Assembly (NCBI GenBank): GCA_947165795.1
Contig: CAMVBP010000020.1
Span: forward strand, 1-15,973
DNA from: an uncultured Treponema sp.
GTDB taxonomy: Bacteria > Spirochaetota > Spirochaetia > Treponematales > Treponemataceae
Direction: 5' to 3'
Length of the DNA: 15,973 bases
Notes under the pieces: generated by a model
What the model saw: the letters and a program-made list of their open reading frames with translations, nothing else
The model's database searches: none
Told to the model about the DNA's origin: nothing
Part shown: piece by piece, positions 7,394-14,421 of the stretch
How positions within the stretch are numbered: the stretch's first letter is position 1
How the letters are laid out: every line of letters starts with the position of its first letter
Position numbers and translations under genes: made by a program

Positions 7394-8847
7394 AATATTA
7401 TTTCGGCTTTTTCTTTAAGCTCTCTAACCTCTTTTTCAATTTTTTGTTTCAGTTCAATTGAATCAGGATTTCTTTGTAACGAAACATAATCCAGCGGAAA
7501 AATCTGTTTAAGCCAGTCATCATTTTTAAGCTGTTCTTTAATTTTATTTTTATCAATTTTTATATTCTGTCTGCATGCTTCATAATAAAAATTATCGAAA
7601 GGTTTTTCTTCGTTTAATATTTCTAAAAATTCCTGGCAGTCAATGTCATTAATTTTTCCAAGATTATTTTTTCGTTGTGATTTTTCAATAATTCGGTAAA
7701 TTCTATTTTCAGGAAAATCCTGTGTTTTAAACCAGTCTTCATAAATTTTTAAAGAAGCGCCGTTGAATTCACTTTTTGTTAGTCTTGTCATTCTGTTATG
7801 AATTCTATTTTCTGTGCTCTGATTATTTTTTTCAATTTCATTCGGCAATGTATGCTGAAAACCTGTTTGAACGGAAAGATCAAGTCCAAAACAGAAAATC
7901 TTTTTATCCGTAATTTTCTGTGCAAGAGAAACTGCTGTTCCGCTTACTGTTCCGTTTCTTTCTGCTAAAGTGAATTTTAATTGAGAAGCCTTAACAAGTG
8001 AACTTGAAATTCCATCCGGATAATTTAAAACAAAAACAGGAAGCTTTTCTAAAACAGATTTTTTACAGAAGGCTTCGGGAGGAAGGGCGAGTGGAATTGA
8101 TTTTTTTTCAAGCGCTTTTAAGTGCTGTCCTGCCCAGTAACCGCCGTCTGTAGAAAGACACATATCAATTTTTATTCCGTTTTTTATGCAGACAGAAATT
8201 GCAGAAGATAAAGCAATTATAAATAATTTATCCTGGTTTTCTTTTATAAACGGCAATGCATTTTTTAAGCTTGGCCCTGAAGCAATTATTCCGACACATG
8301 AATTTATTTTTTGAGGAAGGCAGCAGGCATTTTTTACATATTTAAAAAAGTTTAGTGAATTGATGAACCATTTTTTTTCAAAAAACTGCCGCGTTACCAA
8401 AACTGTCTTAGCCTTATCTAACGAAAGCTTTATTTCGTTCCAGACAGTTTTATTATTTTCCGGAAAAACTTTTGCAGCATTTTCCCATTGCAAAAACAAT
8501 GTTGCGTAAAGATTTTCTTCTCCAAAAAAACTGAATAAAACTTCGGAAAAGGGAATTGAATAATCTTCCGGGTAAAATACAAAATCAAAATTTATGTCTG
8601 ATTTTTTAAACTCTTTAAAAAATCTTATTGCAAAAATCTTTGAATCCGGGAATTTCTGTCTTATAAATTTTACAGTATATGAAAGACATGGTTCAATAAT
8701 TATTATATTTTTTGGTATGTAAGGAACTGATATATTTTCGGAAAATCTAAGTGCTTCCTGTTCCGGATTATATTTTGAATGCAGATACAGATTATTAAAT
8801 TTGCAGGTTAATTCACCGTTTTTTGCATCTTCAAATTCAATGTTCAC
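7390..8847 (-). CDS. Maf-like glycosyltransferase (DUF115 / MptE-like), first of a pair
   Basis: This 485-aa paralogue of the next gene starts at GTG 8847, directly after the TAA of the 273-aa gene, with an AGGAAGAG ribosome binding site just before. The DUF115 core is recognisable: VGIIASGPSLKNAL (185-198), IDMCLSTDGGYWAGQH (227-242), a NGTVSGTAVSLAQ loop (298-310) and CFGLDLS (319-325). The acidic motif is STDGG here but SIDAQ in the partner, and the N-terminal 150 residues diverge strongly, so the two are not a recent duplication. They probably act on different donors or acceptors, or as a pair. The C-terminus is helical and rich in Lys/Glu. The gene is among the more AT-rich in the window. 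The Maf call is firm; the substrate is unknown. Confidence 0.82.
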   Translation of the reverse strand: MNIEFEDAKNGELTCKFNNLYLHSKYNPEQEALRFSENISVPYIPKNIIIIEPCLSYTVKFIRQKFPDSKIFAIRFFKEFKKSDINFDFVFYPEDYSIPFSEVLFSFFGEENLYATLFLQWENAAKVFPENNKTVWNEIKLSLDKAKTVLVTRQFFEKKWFINSLNFFKYVKNACCLPQKINSCVGIIASGPSLKNALPFIKENQDKLFIIALSSAISVCIKNGIKIDMCLSTDGGYWAGQHLKALEKKSIPLALPPEAFCKKSVLEKLPVFVLNYPDGISSSLVKASQLKFTLAERNGTVSGTAVSLAQKITDKKIFCFGLDLSVQTGFQHTLPNEIEKNNQSTENRIHNRMTRLTKSEFNGASLKIYEDWFKTQDFPENRIYRIIEKSQRKNNLGKINDIDCQEFLEILNEEKPFDNFYYEACRQNIKIDKNKIKEQLKNDDWLKQIFPLDYVSLQRNPDSIELKQKIEKEVRELKEKAEIIL

Positions 8848-9669
8848 TTACTCTTCCTGAAGAAAATTTTTTAACTGAAGAAATGTTTCGCAATTTTCTT
8901 CACTGCTTATTCCTGTTAATTCAGCACAGTCTCCAATTGCTTCACGAATATTTATAATTAAGTGAGTCATTAAAAGCTGGAATTGTGTATTTTGTTTTGC
9001 AAGGAAAATTGCTTTTACCTTTTTTTCTTCACCGTCGTCAAATACTTTTACAGCATTAATATCAGTGTAACAGATTATTCTGTTGGCAAGCTCATTAAAT
9101 ATAGACTGCTTAAAAACTGGAATTTCTGTTTTATCTTTAATATTTGCAGTAATAAATGAATCAATTGCTTCATCAAAATTAATCGTGCAGTTTATGCATT
9201 TTGTTTTTGAATTAATCAGAGAATTAAGTTTTGAACTGTCAGGCTCTGAAAAGCTTCTGCCGATTAATGCAAATTGCTTTTTAATCTTATCATCAATTTG
9301 TTTATTGCATACAACAAGAATTCTGTTTTCGTTTTTTAATGCGCTTATGCTTTCTAGCTTTTCCGACATATTAAATGAGAAAAACTGGAGAAGGGTAGAA
9401 ATTGAATTTTCCTTTTTGGAAAATTCTTTAACGGAGTTTTCTATACATAAACCATCCCAGAAATCTTTTGTGGAAACTGAAGAAATAATTGAACTGGCAT
9501 CAAAACCTATGCTGTTTGTAATAAAATATTTATCCTGAATAAATTCAAATAATGCACAGATTTTTATTTCGTTATTGCAGATAAATTCTGAAAATGAAAC
9601 TGCAGAATTCAATTCAGGAGAATTTAATTCTGCAGTTCCTATGTTTTCTGCCTTTGATAGCAACCCCAT
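8848..9669 (-). CDS. Conserved-looking protein of unknown function in the Maf operon
   Basis: I do not recognise this 273-aa protein. It starts at ATG 9669, one base after the stop of the acidic protein gene, and ends directly at the GTG of the first Maf gene, so it is almost certainly translated from the same mRNA. There is no signal peptide or membrane segment. A segment around residues 33-75 (ALFEFIQDKYFITNSIGFD followed by SVSTKDFWDGL) alternates strands and helices and ends in a conspicuous aromatic motif, so it could be a small sensor-like or regulatory fold. A second alpha/beta stretch runs through the middle (RILVVCNKQIDDKIKKQFAL). Several Cys residues are present but no metal-binding spacing is obvious. 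Its place between the scaffold-like protein and the Maf pair suggests an accessory role. Confidence 0.75.
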   Translation of the reverse strand: MGLLSKAENIGTAELNSPELNSAVSFSEFICNNEIKICALFEFIQDKYFITNSIGFDASSIISSVSTKDFWDGLCIENSVKEFSKKENSISTLLQFFSFNMSEKLESISALKNENRILVVCNKQIDDKIKKQFALIGRSFSEPDSSKLNSLINSKTKCINCTINFDEAIDSFITANIKDKTEIPVFKQSIFNELANRIICYTDINAVKVFDDGEEKKVKAIFLAKQNTQFQLLMTHLIINIREAIGDCAELTGISSEENCETFLQLKNFLQEE

Positions 9670-9670
9670 A

Positions 9671-12325
9671 TTAAGAAAGTCCTAATTCATTAAAGAGTTT
9701 CTTGTATGTAGTAAATTCATCAGATTTTGCAAATTCTACAATCTTGTCTTCCGGAAGATTTTCGAGTAACTGATCCATGTAAAGAAGAACAGATTTAATG
9801 TCCTGCTTTAAGTCAGAATTAATTGAAACATCTTCTGGAGTTTCATCTTTTGTTGTAAGGTAATCAATGTTGCTCTGTGTAATTGTTTCTTCTTTTGCGT
9901 TATCTGTTTCATCAAAACTTGCAACGATTGTTTCTTCCGGAACATCAACGGCAGTTTCTTCATCATCTACTAATGGTTCAGAAATTACATCTGTTTCATC
10001 TTCTGCGTTTGTTCCAAGAAGCTTATCTACTGTTGGAATGTCATCATCTGTTTCTTCAACAGCAGGCTCTTCCATAGCAGGTTCTTCGAGTGAAGTTTCT
10101 TCGATTGCAGTATCTTCAATTACAGGTTCTTCTTCAACAGTTTCTTCGATTACCGGTTCTTCAATTACAGTATCTTCAACTGATTCTTCAATAACAGGTT
10201 CATCAAGAGAAGTTTCTTCAAGAACTGGTTCTTCTTCTGATAATGGTTCAACTGCAGGTTCTTCAGCAATTGCCTCTTCAACCTGAGGTTCTTCGTTTTC
10301 TTTAACGCTGTCCATAAAGTCAGAAGAATTAGATTCTACAAAGATATCATCTTCTTTAGGAATTGAAATTTCTTCCGGAAGATCTTCTGAACTGCCTTCG
10401 TCATCTTCAAAATCTTCTGCTGTAGTAATATTATCTACATCCGGCTCTTCCAGATTTTCATTGTCATAATTGAAAACTAAATCTTCGCCTTCAGATACAT
10501 CATCTGAATCTTCTAAAATTGAATCGTCATCGTTGAAAGAAACTTCATTATCTGTATTTTCAGTTTCTTCTGTAGCAACAGTTTCTTCAGCAGTAAAGTC
10601 TTCAGAAATTTCGTCGCCAAAATCAGGAATTTCTGAACCAGCGTCTTCTGCCGGTTCTTCAGAAACTACAGGTCCTTCAACAGCTGTTTCTTCAATTTCA
10701 AATGCTTCATTTTCTGTAACTTCAGGAGTTTCTGCAGGAGTTTCTTCCATTACAAATGAATCTGCCGGAGTTTCTTCCGGTGCAGCTTCTTCTGTAAAGG
10801 CTGCAGTGTTCATTATGTTGTCAAGTTCATCCCCAGAAAGTGCGATTGTATCGTCGCCGTCATCGCCGCTAAAGAATCCGCTATTTGAGTCTGCTGTTCC
10901 AAAAGAATCAGACTCTGAGGGACTGGGCGGGTTAGTCTTCATCTCCTCAATATTAGACTTAAGTCTGTTAATTTCATCCTTAAGTCCCGACAGATCTGAA
11001 ACAATCTGCTGCAGGAGAGAATTATCAACTTTTGTTACATCTTCATTTGTTTCTTCAGAAGTTTCTTCTTCTGTTGTCTTATCTTTAATTTCATTTACAA
11101 CTGGGGCAGAGGAAATGTTTTCATCTCCAACTGTCAAATCATAATCAACAACAACTTCTTTATTCTTTGCTTCTTCTACGTCCTGAGTAACTGGTGTTTC
11201 AGAAGCATCTGCATCAATACCAAAGTCAGACAAATCTACATCTTCTGATTCAATATCGTTGCTTCCTGAAGGTGTGTCTTTAGTTTCTATTGCATCAAAT
11301 GAACTTCCAAAATCATCTATAGAAACATCTTCTGTAACTGATTCTTCTGCTTCGTCTGCAATATCGTCGTCGTCATCCAAAGAATCATCTTCAATTTCAA
11401 TATTTTCTTCTGTTTCTACAGAATCAACTGAATCGTCAAAAGAAATGTCCATTTCGAGAGGAGGCTCGTCTTCTACAGGAGCCTGTTCTTTTACTTCTGC
11501 CGGAGCCATATCAAAGCTGTCTCCGTCCATAAAGTCGTCCAAAGAAAGCTCTTCTGTATCGCCGGAAGAAGCCGGTGCTGCAGATGGTTCTGCTCCAGGC
11601 TCGTATCCGTTGTTTCCGGAAGCTACAGATTCATCCGAGAAGCCGCCGTCCATAAAGTCATCAAGAGAGATTTCTTCATCATCACCAAAGCTTACTTCTT
11701 CAAAGCTTTCGTCTGAAGCTGCTTCCTGTGTATCTGCAGGAGTTTCTTCAGACTCTTCAGAAAAATCCGGAACTGATTCTTCAACGACTGTTTCGCCTGA
11801 ATCTTCCATACCAGGAACTTCAATTTCTGAAGTTTCAAAGTCTGGAAGGGCAGCGTCTTCTGAAACTTCAGCTGTTTCTCCAAAGTCCGGAAGCTCTGCA
11901 CTTTCATCAACCGGTTCATCAAAATCAGGAAGGTCTAAACCGCCTTCTTCTGTAGTTTCTTCAAAATCTGGAATTGACTCTTCTGCATCAGGTTCCTGGG
12001 GGATATCAAAAACATCTGCGTCTTCACCAGTAGAGTCAATCTGTTCAATCTGAACTGTATCTGTAAGGTTAGCAAGTTCGTCTGTGCTTAATGCAGAATC
12101 AAGATCGTCTGAAAAACCTTCTTCACTATCTGTAGAGAATTGTGAATCATCTTTGAACATATCAGAAAAATCTGAATTATCAAAATCAGGAAGGTCTTCG
12201 TTTATTTGTGAATTATCAAGATCTGCCATTTCTGCATTATCTTGAATAGATTCATTTTCATCTGTCTTCTTTACCCATACACCGTAACTTTCAAGGTCAT
12301 TTGTTTTATCTTCTGACATGCTCAT
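9671..12325 (-). CDS. Very acidic, low-complexity scaffold-like protein
   Basis: This 884-aa protein is about one third Asp/Glu, with only one Arg and no Cys or His. It has no signal peptide and no membrane segment. Repeated short motifs include LPDF-type units (first at residues 45-48, several more to about 190, another near 565), two copies of SLDDFMDG (220-227 and 261-268), ALSxDELxN-type units near 78 and 495, and a Glu-Pro repeat block at about 679-763. A short coiled coil (about 430-467, containing the sole Arg) and a compact C-terminal domain (835-884, with LPEDKIVEFAKSDEF) look ordered; the rest is probably disordered. Start ATG 12325 has AAGGGGAA 6 nt upstream. It is the first gene of the five-gene minus run. 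A hub or scaffold role is inferred by analogy to acidic polar hub proteins; there is no homology proof. Confidence 0.85.
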   Translation of the reverse strand: MSMSEDKTNDLESYGVWVKKTDENESIQDNAEMADLDNSQINEDLPDFDNSDFSDMFKDDSQFSTDSEEGFSDDLDSALSTDELANLTDTVQIEQIDSTGEDADVFDIPQEPDAEESIPDFEETTEEGGLDLPDFDEPVDESAELPDFGETAEVSEDAALPDFETSEIEVPGMEDSGETVVEESVPDFSEESEETPADTQEAASDESFEEVSFGDDEEISLDDFMDGGFSDESVASGNNGYEPGAEPSAAPASSGDTEELSLDDFMDGDSFDMAPAEVKEQAPVEDEPPLEMDISFDDSVDSVETEENIEIEDDSLDDDDDIADEAEESVTEDVSIDDFGSSFDAIETKDTPSGSNDIESEDVDLSDFGIDADASETPVTQDVEEAKNKEVVVDYDLTVGDENISSAPVVNEIKDKTTEEETSEETNEDVTKVDNSLLQQIVSDLSGLKDEINRLKSNIEEMKTNPPSPSESDSFGTADSNSGFFSGDDGDDTIALSGDELDNIMNTAAFTEEAAPEETPADSFVMEETPAETPEVTENEAFEIEETAVEGPVVSEEPAEDAGSEIPDFGDEISEDFTAEETVATEETENTDNEVSFNDDDSILEDSDDVSEGEDLVFNYDNENLEEPDVDNITTAEDFEDDEGSSEDLPEEISIPKEDDIFVESNSSDFMDSVKENEEPQVEEAIAEEPAVEPLSEEEPVLEETSLDEPVIEESVEDTVIEEPVIEETVEEEPVIEDTAIEETSLEEPAMEEPAVEETDDDIPTVDKLLGTNAEDETDVISEPLVDDEETAVDVPEETIVASFDETDNAKEETITQSNIDYLTTKDETPEDVSINSDLKQDIKSVLLYMDQLLENLPEDKIVEFAKSDEFTTYKKLFNELGLS
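10036..10290 (-). repeat. Degenerate Glu-Pro repeat block inside the acidic protein gene
   Basis: Units of the type EEPVIEE, EETSLEEP and EDTVIEEP recur with a period of roughly 8-11 residues (about residues 679-763). At DNA level this appears as recurring TTCTTC and GGTTCTTC words on the + strand, with enough variation that it is not a simple microsatellite. Confidence 0.7.
11515..12193 (-). repeat. LPDF and SLDDFMDG protein repeats in the acidic protein
   Basis: The N-terminal third repeats a short hydrophobic-in-acidic motif: DLPDFDN, IPDFEET, DLPDFDE, ELPDFGE, ALPDFET and VPDFSEE, then two SLDDFMDG copies 41 residues apart. Such spaced motifs in a disordered acidic chain are typical of multivalent docking sites. 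This is an inference. Confidence 0.65.
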
Positions 12326-12331
12326 TCAGTT

Positions 12332-12337
12332 CCCCTT
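12332..12337 (-). promoter_or_regulatory. Ribosome binding site AAGGGG
   Basis: The minus strand reads AAGGGGAACTGA before ATG 12325, leaving 6 nt between the G run and the start. It favours this ATG over the second ATG two codons later. Confidence 0.7.
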
Positions 12338-12460
12338 GTTAACAATTTGAATATTGCTATACTTTTTAATTATCGGCTGTTTTCGTTAAAAAAATCACTT
12401 TTAATATGAAAACATTTTTTTGTATGCTGTTTAGCACTTTTTGCATGGCAAAAATGCGTA

Positions 12461-12491
12461 AATAAAAGAATTGCACAGCAATTCTTTTATT
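12461..12491. promoter_or_regulatory. Perfect 14-bp inverted repeat, candidate operator
   Basis: AATAAAAGAATTGC, spacer ACA, GCAATTCTTTTATT: both arms are exact. It covers the -35 box and most of the spacer of the promoter candidate for the FtsB-like gene. Because it lies upstream of the predicted transcript start, it is better read as a protein-binding site than as an attenuator. A terminator-like hairpin is the alternative. Confidence 0.55.
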
Positions 12492-12499
12492 ATTATAAC
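12471..12499 (+). promoter_or_regulatory. Promoter candidate TTGCAC-N17-TATAAC for the FtsB-like gene
   Basis: TTGCAC (12471-12476), 17 nt, then TATAAC (12494-12499). The predicted start near 12506 gives a leader of about 23 nt to ATG 12529. The -35 matches the one found before the GGDEF-like gene. Confidence 0.5.
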
Positions 12500-12528
12500 A
12501 CATATTTTTATTTCAGAAACCAGAAGTT

Positions 12529-13047
12529 ATGACCGATAATAAAAATATTATGAAACGTGCAAAGTATTTGCTAACTTTATTTCTTGGGACTTTGTGTTAT
12601 GTTGTACTCTCTGTTACTGTAGGTCAAAACAGTATTAGAAGCATTTCCCAGATGGAAGAACAAAAACGCCTTGTAAGCAGAAGGGCAACAGAAATTCAGA
12701 ATATTAACAGCGAGCTTTCTCTTGAATTAAATGCTTTGCAGAATGATAAGGCAGTTATTGCTGCTTATGCACGTAAACTTGATTATGTCTGTGAAGGCGA
12801 AAAATTAGTAAAAATTAACGGATTAAAGCCATTTCAGACTGCATTGTATGATACCGGAAAAATTCTCCGCCACGAAGAACCAATCTTTTTAAGCGAAAAA
12901 TACTGCAAGATAATTTCTGTGTTTTTAGCAGCTTTGTGTTTTATTATTTTTGTACTTTATGATTTGAATCACGGAAATTTTGCAATAACAAAAAAGAACA
13001 GGCCTATAATTACAGGAATTCCTGTTTACGATATTCCTCAAATCTAA
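12529..13047 (+). CDS. FtsB/DivIC-like septum formation protein with a second TM segment
   Basis: This 172-aa protein is likely a divisome component acting in the inner membrane. TM1 spans about residues 13-32, followed by a coiled coil (36-75) and AYARKLDYVCEGEKLVKI (79-96). That last motif matches the AR-x-LgY-x-x-xxE-x-v signature at the end of the FtsB/DivIC coiled coil. FtsB proteins normally have one TM segment and about 100 residues. Here a second TM (about 127-145) and a short cytoplasmic tail follow, giving a hairpin topology with the coiled coil outside. Start ATG 12529 is kept over the ATG at 12550 because AGAAG lies just upstream of it. The gene stands alone on the + strand with its own promoter and dyad. 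The family call is based on pattern, not alignment. Confidence 0.75.
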   Translation: MTDNKNIMKRAKYLLTLFLGTLCYVVLSVTVGQNSIRSISQMEEQKRLVSRRATEIQNINSELSLELNALQNDKAVIAAYARKLDYVCEGEKLVKINGLKPFQTALYDTGKILRHEEPIFLSEKYCKIISVFLAALCFIIFVLYDLNHGNFAITKKNRPIITGIPVYDIPQI

Positions 13048-13070
13048 TTAATTATTCAAACAATTTAATT

Positions 13071-13949
13071 TTAATCGATTTTTACCCAGGAAACCTGAAT
13101 TTCTCCGCTTTTATAGGAATTGCCGTCCTGAATAAGCGTGATTTTTGTTCCCGTAAGATTATTTTCGCCGTCTGCACGTAAAATCCATTGAATCGGTGGT
13201 GCAGAAAGTGCAGCATTTAAGGCAAGATTTCTTGGAAGTTCAGGGAAGAACGACGCATTTGCACGTCCTTTCTGCGTAATTATAATATTGGAAGAGTTTG
13301 TTCCGTCAAGTTCTACCGTAATATTCATGGAAGCGCCGTTTTTAAAGATTACAAAGCCGCGTCCGCCACGCAATATAACAATTTTTTGAATTGATTCTTC
13401 GCCGCTCCAGGTTCCTGCAAGACTTTCCGTAGAAGAAAGGGAAGAAGAGCTTTGCGGGGTTTTAGAAGAAGAATCAAAACTTTGTGAAGATGTTATTGCA
13501 GTTGCGTTTTTATCATTTTCAATTAACTGTTTAATGGTTTCCTTTAATTCATTTTTAGATTCCATTAAAATTTTGTAAAAGGAATCGTATTGTTTTGTTT
13601 TTGTATGTTCTTCGCCGTTTTGTGCATCTACAACATGGAATGTAGTAATCCAGCGGTCTGAATTTTTATCTTTATTAATTACTGTATAAAATGAAAGGTT
13701 TGATAAAGAAAATGAAGAGGAATCCGGTGCAGAAGTAATTACAGAAGCTTCGCGTTTGTCCGTAACATTAAAATTACTTATTTCTGAAAGCTGAGTATAA
13801 TACAGGTCACTTGTCATTTTTGACATATTTGAATCTATTTCTGTAGAAACAATTCCATAATAGTCAATATTATAATTCTGCGCAAAACAACATACTGCCG
13901 TAAAGAGAAAAGCTATAAATGATGTCTTTTTTGCAGAAATTATACTCAA
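13071..13949 (-). CDS. Secreted protein with Ser-rich linker and beta-rich C-terminal domain
   Basis: I do not recognise this 292-aa protein. Translation starts at TTG 13949. No ATG is near, GGGGG lies 6 nt upstream, and the start gives a signal peptide (AKKTSFIAFLFTAVCCFA) with probable cleavage after Ala23. Residues 25-150 form an N-terminal domain with a paired strand pattern. A Ser/Thr-rich linker follows at about 154-177. The C-terminal domain (about 178-292) opens with LAGTWSGEESIQKI and is rich in beta strands, resembling small lipocalin-like folds whose first strand begins G-x-W; that resemblance is weak. It follows smpB after 3 nt and probably ends the lepB-hemW-smpB transcript. It is likely periplasmic. 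Confidence 0.75.
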   Translation of the reverse strand: MSIISAKKTSFIAFLFTAVCCFAQNYNIDYYGIVSTEIDSNMSKMTSDLYYTQLSEISNFNVTDKREASVITSAPDSSSFSLSNLSFYTVINKDKNSDRWITTFHVVDAQNGEEHTKTKQYDSFYKILMESKNELKETIKQLIENDKNATAITSSQSFDSSSKTPQSSSSLSSTESLAGTWSGEESIQKIVILRGGRGFVIFKNGASMNITVELDGTNSSNIIITQKGRANASFFPELPRNLALNAALSAPPIQWILRADGENNLTGTKITLIQDGNSYKSGEIQVSWVKID

Positions 13950-13952
13950 ATA

Positions 13953-14414
13953 TTACCCCCGCATTTTATTAGAAAATTCTCTCTGTAAATCCCGGTCAAT
14001 ATCTCTTTTCTTAATCGTTTCTCTTTTATCAAAAGCCTTTTTACCTTTACAAACACCCAGAGCTACTTTGACGTTACCGTTTTTAAGGTAAAAACTGACA
14101 GGCGAAAGTGTATAACCTTTCTGATCAATTTTTCGCTGCAGTTTTTTTATTTCTTCCTTATGAAGCAATAATTTTTTAGGCCGGTCAGGATTATGATTAA
14201 AAATTGAAGAATACGGATACTCAGAAATGTGAAAGTTCTTTAGCCAAACTTCACCGTTTTGAATTTCTGCAAAAGCATCGGGAAATGAAATGTTTCCGTT
14301 TTTTACAGATTTTACTTCGGTACCTTCCAGTGCAATTCCGCATTCATAAGTATCTTCTATAAAATAATCGAATCTGACTTTTTTATTTTCTGCAATAACT
14401 TTTATATTATTCAT
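13953..14414 (-). CDS. smpB: SsrA-binding protein SmpB
   Basis: A partner of tmRNA in trans-translation, which frees stalled ribosomes and tags unfinished proteins. The 153 residues match the usual length. Landmarks are IAENKKVRFDYFIEDTYECG (7-26), GIALEGTEVKSVKNG near 26-40 (family: GIxLxGTEVKSxRxG), and the C-terminal tail GKKAFDKRETIKKRDIDRDL (family: GKKxxDKRexxKxRd). This basic tail enters the decoding centre. Start ATG 14414 is chosen because it puts the family start six residues before IAENKK; the frame stays open to TTG 14474 inside hemW, but that extension has no family match. AAGG directly abuts the ATG with no spacer, so there is no normally placed ribosome binding site. A strong promoter candidate sits just upstream and would give a leaderless or nearly leaderless mRNA. 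Confidence 0.95.
   Translation of the reverse strand: MNNIKVIAENKKVRFDYFIEDTYECGIALEGTEVKSVKNGNISFPDAFAEIQNGEVWLKNFHISEYPYSSIFNHNPDRPKKLLLHKEEIKKLQRKIDQKGYTLSPVSFYLKNGNVKVALGVCKGKKAFDKRETIKKRDIDRDLQREFSNKMRG
13956..13960 (-). promoter_or_regulatory. Ribosome binding site GGGGG supporting a TTG start
   Basis: The last sense codons of smpB read CGG GGG TAA on the minus strand. The G run lies 6 nt before TTG 13949, so the smpB 3' end doubles as the ribosome binding site of the next gene. Confidence 0.65.
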
Positions 14415-14421
14415 CCTTATA

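Larger units (their letters stand above)
12326..12528. other. Divergent intergenic region (203 bp)
   Basis: This is the only sizeable non-coding stretch, and it is strongly AT-rich. From left to right it holds the AAGGGGA ribosome binding site of the leftward gene (12331-12337), a weak GATAAT on the minus strand (12369-12374) with no good -35, and a loose hairpin TGTTTTC/GAAAACA followed by seven T. A 7-bp hairpin TTTTTGC-ATG-GCAAAAA (12438-12454) and the large dyad at 12461-12491 follow. I could not place a convincing promoter for the leftward operon. Confidence 0.6.

Noticed and set aside
9083..9538. 151-codon + strand frame
   Set aside because: Lies wholly inside the 273-aa gene, shows no recognisable protein features and has no start signal.
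7390..9669. Low GC of the Maf region as evidence of horizontal transfer
   Set aside because: The lepB-hemW-smpB region is similarly AT-rich, so this looks like the genome baseline. ileS is the outlier, as expected of a highly expressed gene.
11259..12053. Long open frame on the + strand rich in Ser (264 codons), with similar frames at 10470-11144 and 9867-10286
   Set aside because: These are the reverse complement of Asp/Glu codons in the acidic protein gene (GAA read as TTC/TCT/CTT), with no ribosome binding site and no domain. The minus-strand gene explains them.
13012..13025. Palindrome ACAGGAATTCCTGT in the FtsB-like gene
   Set aside because: Inside coding sequence, no T run, no symmetry partner nearby; likely chance.
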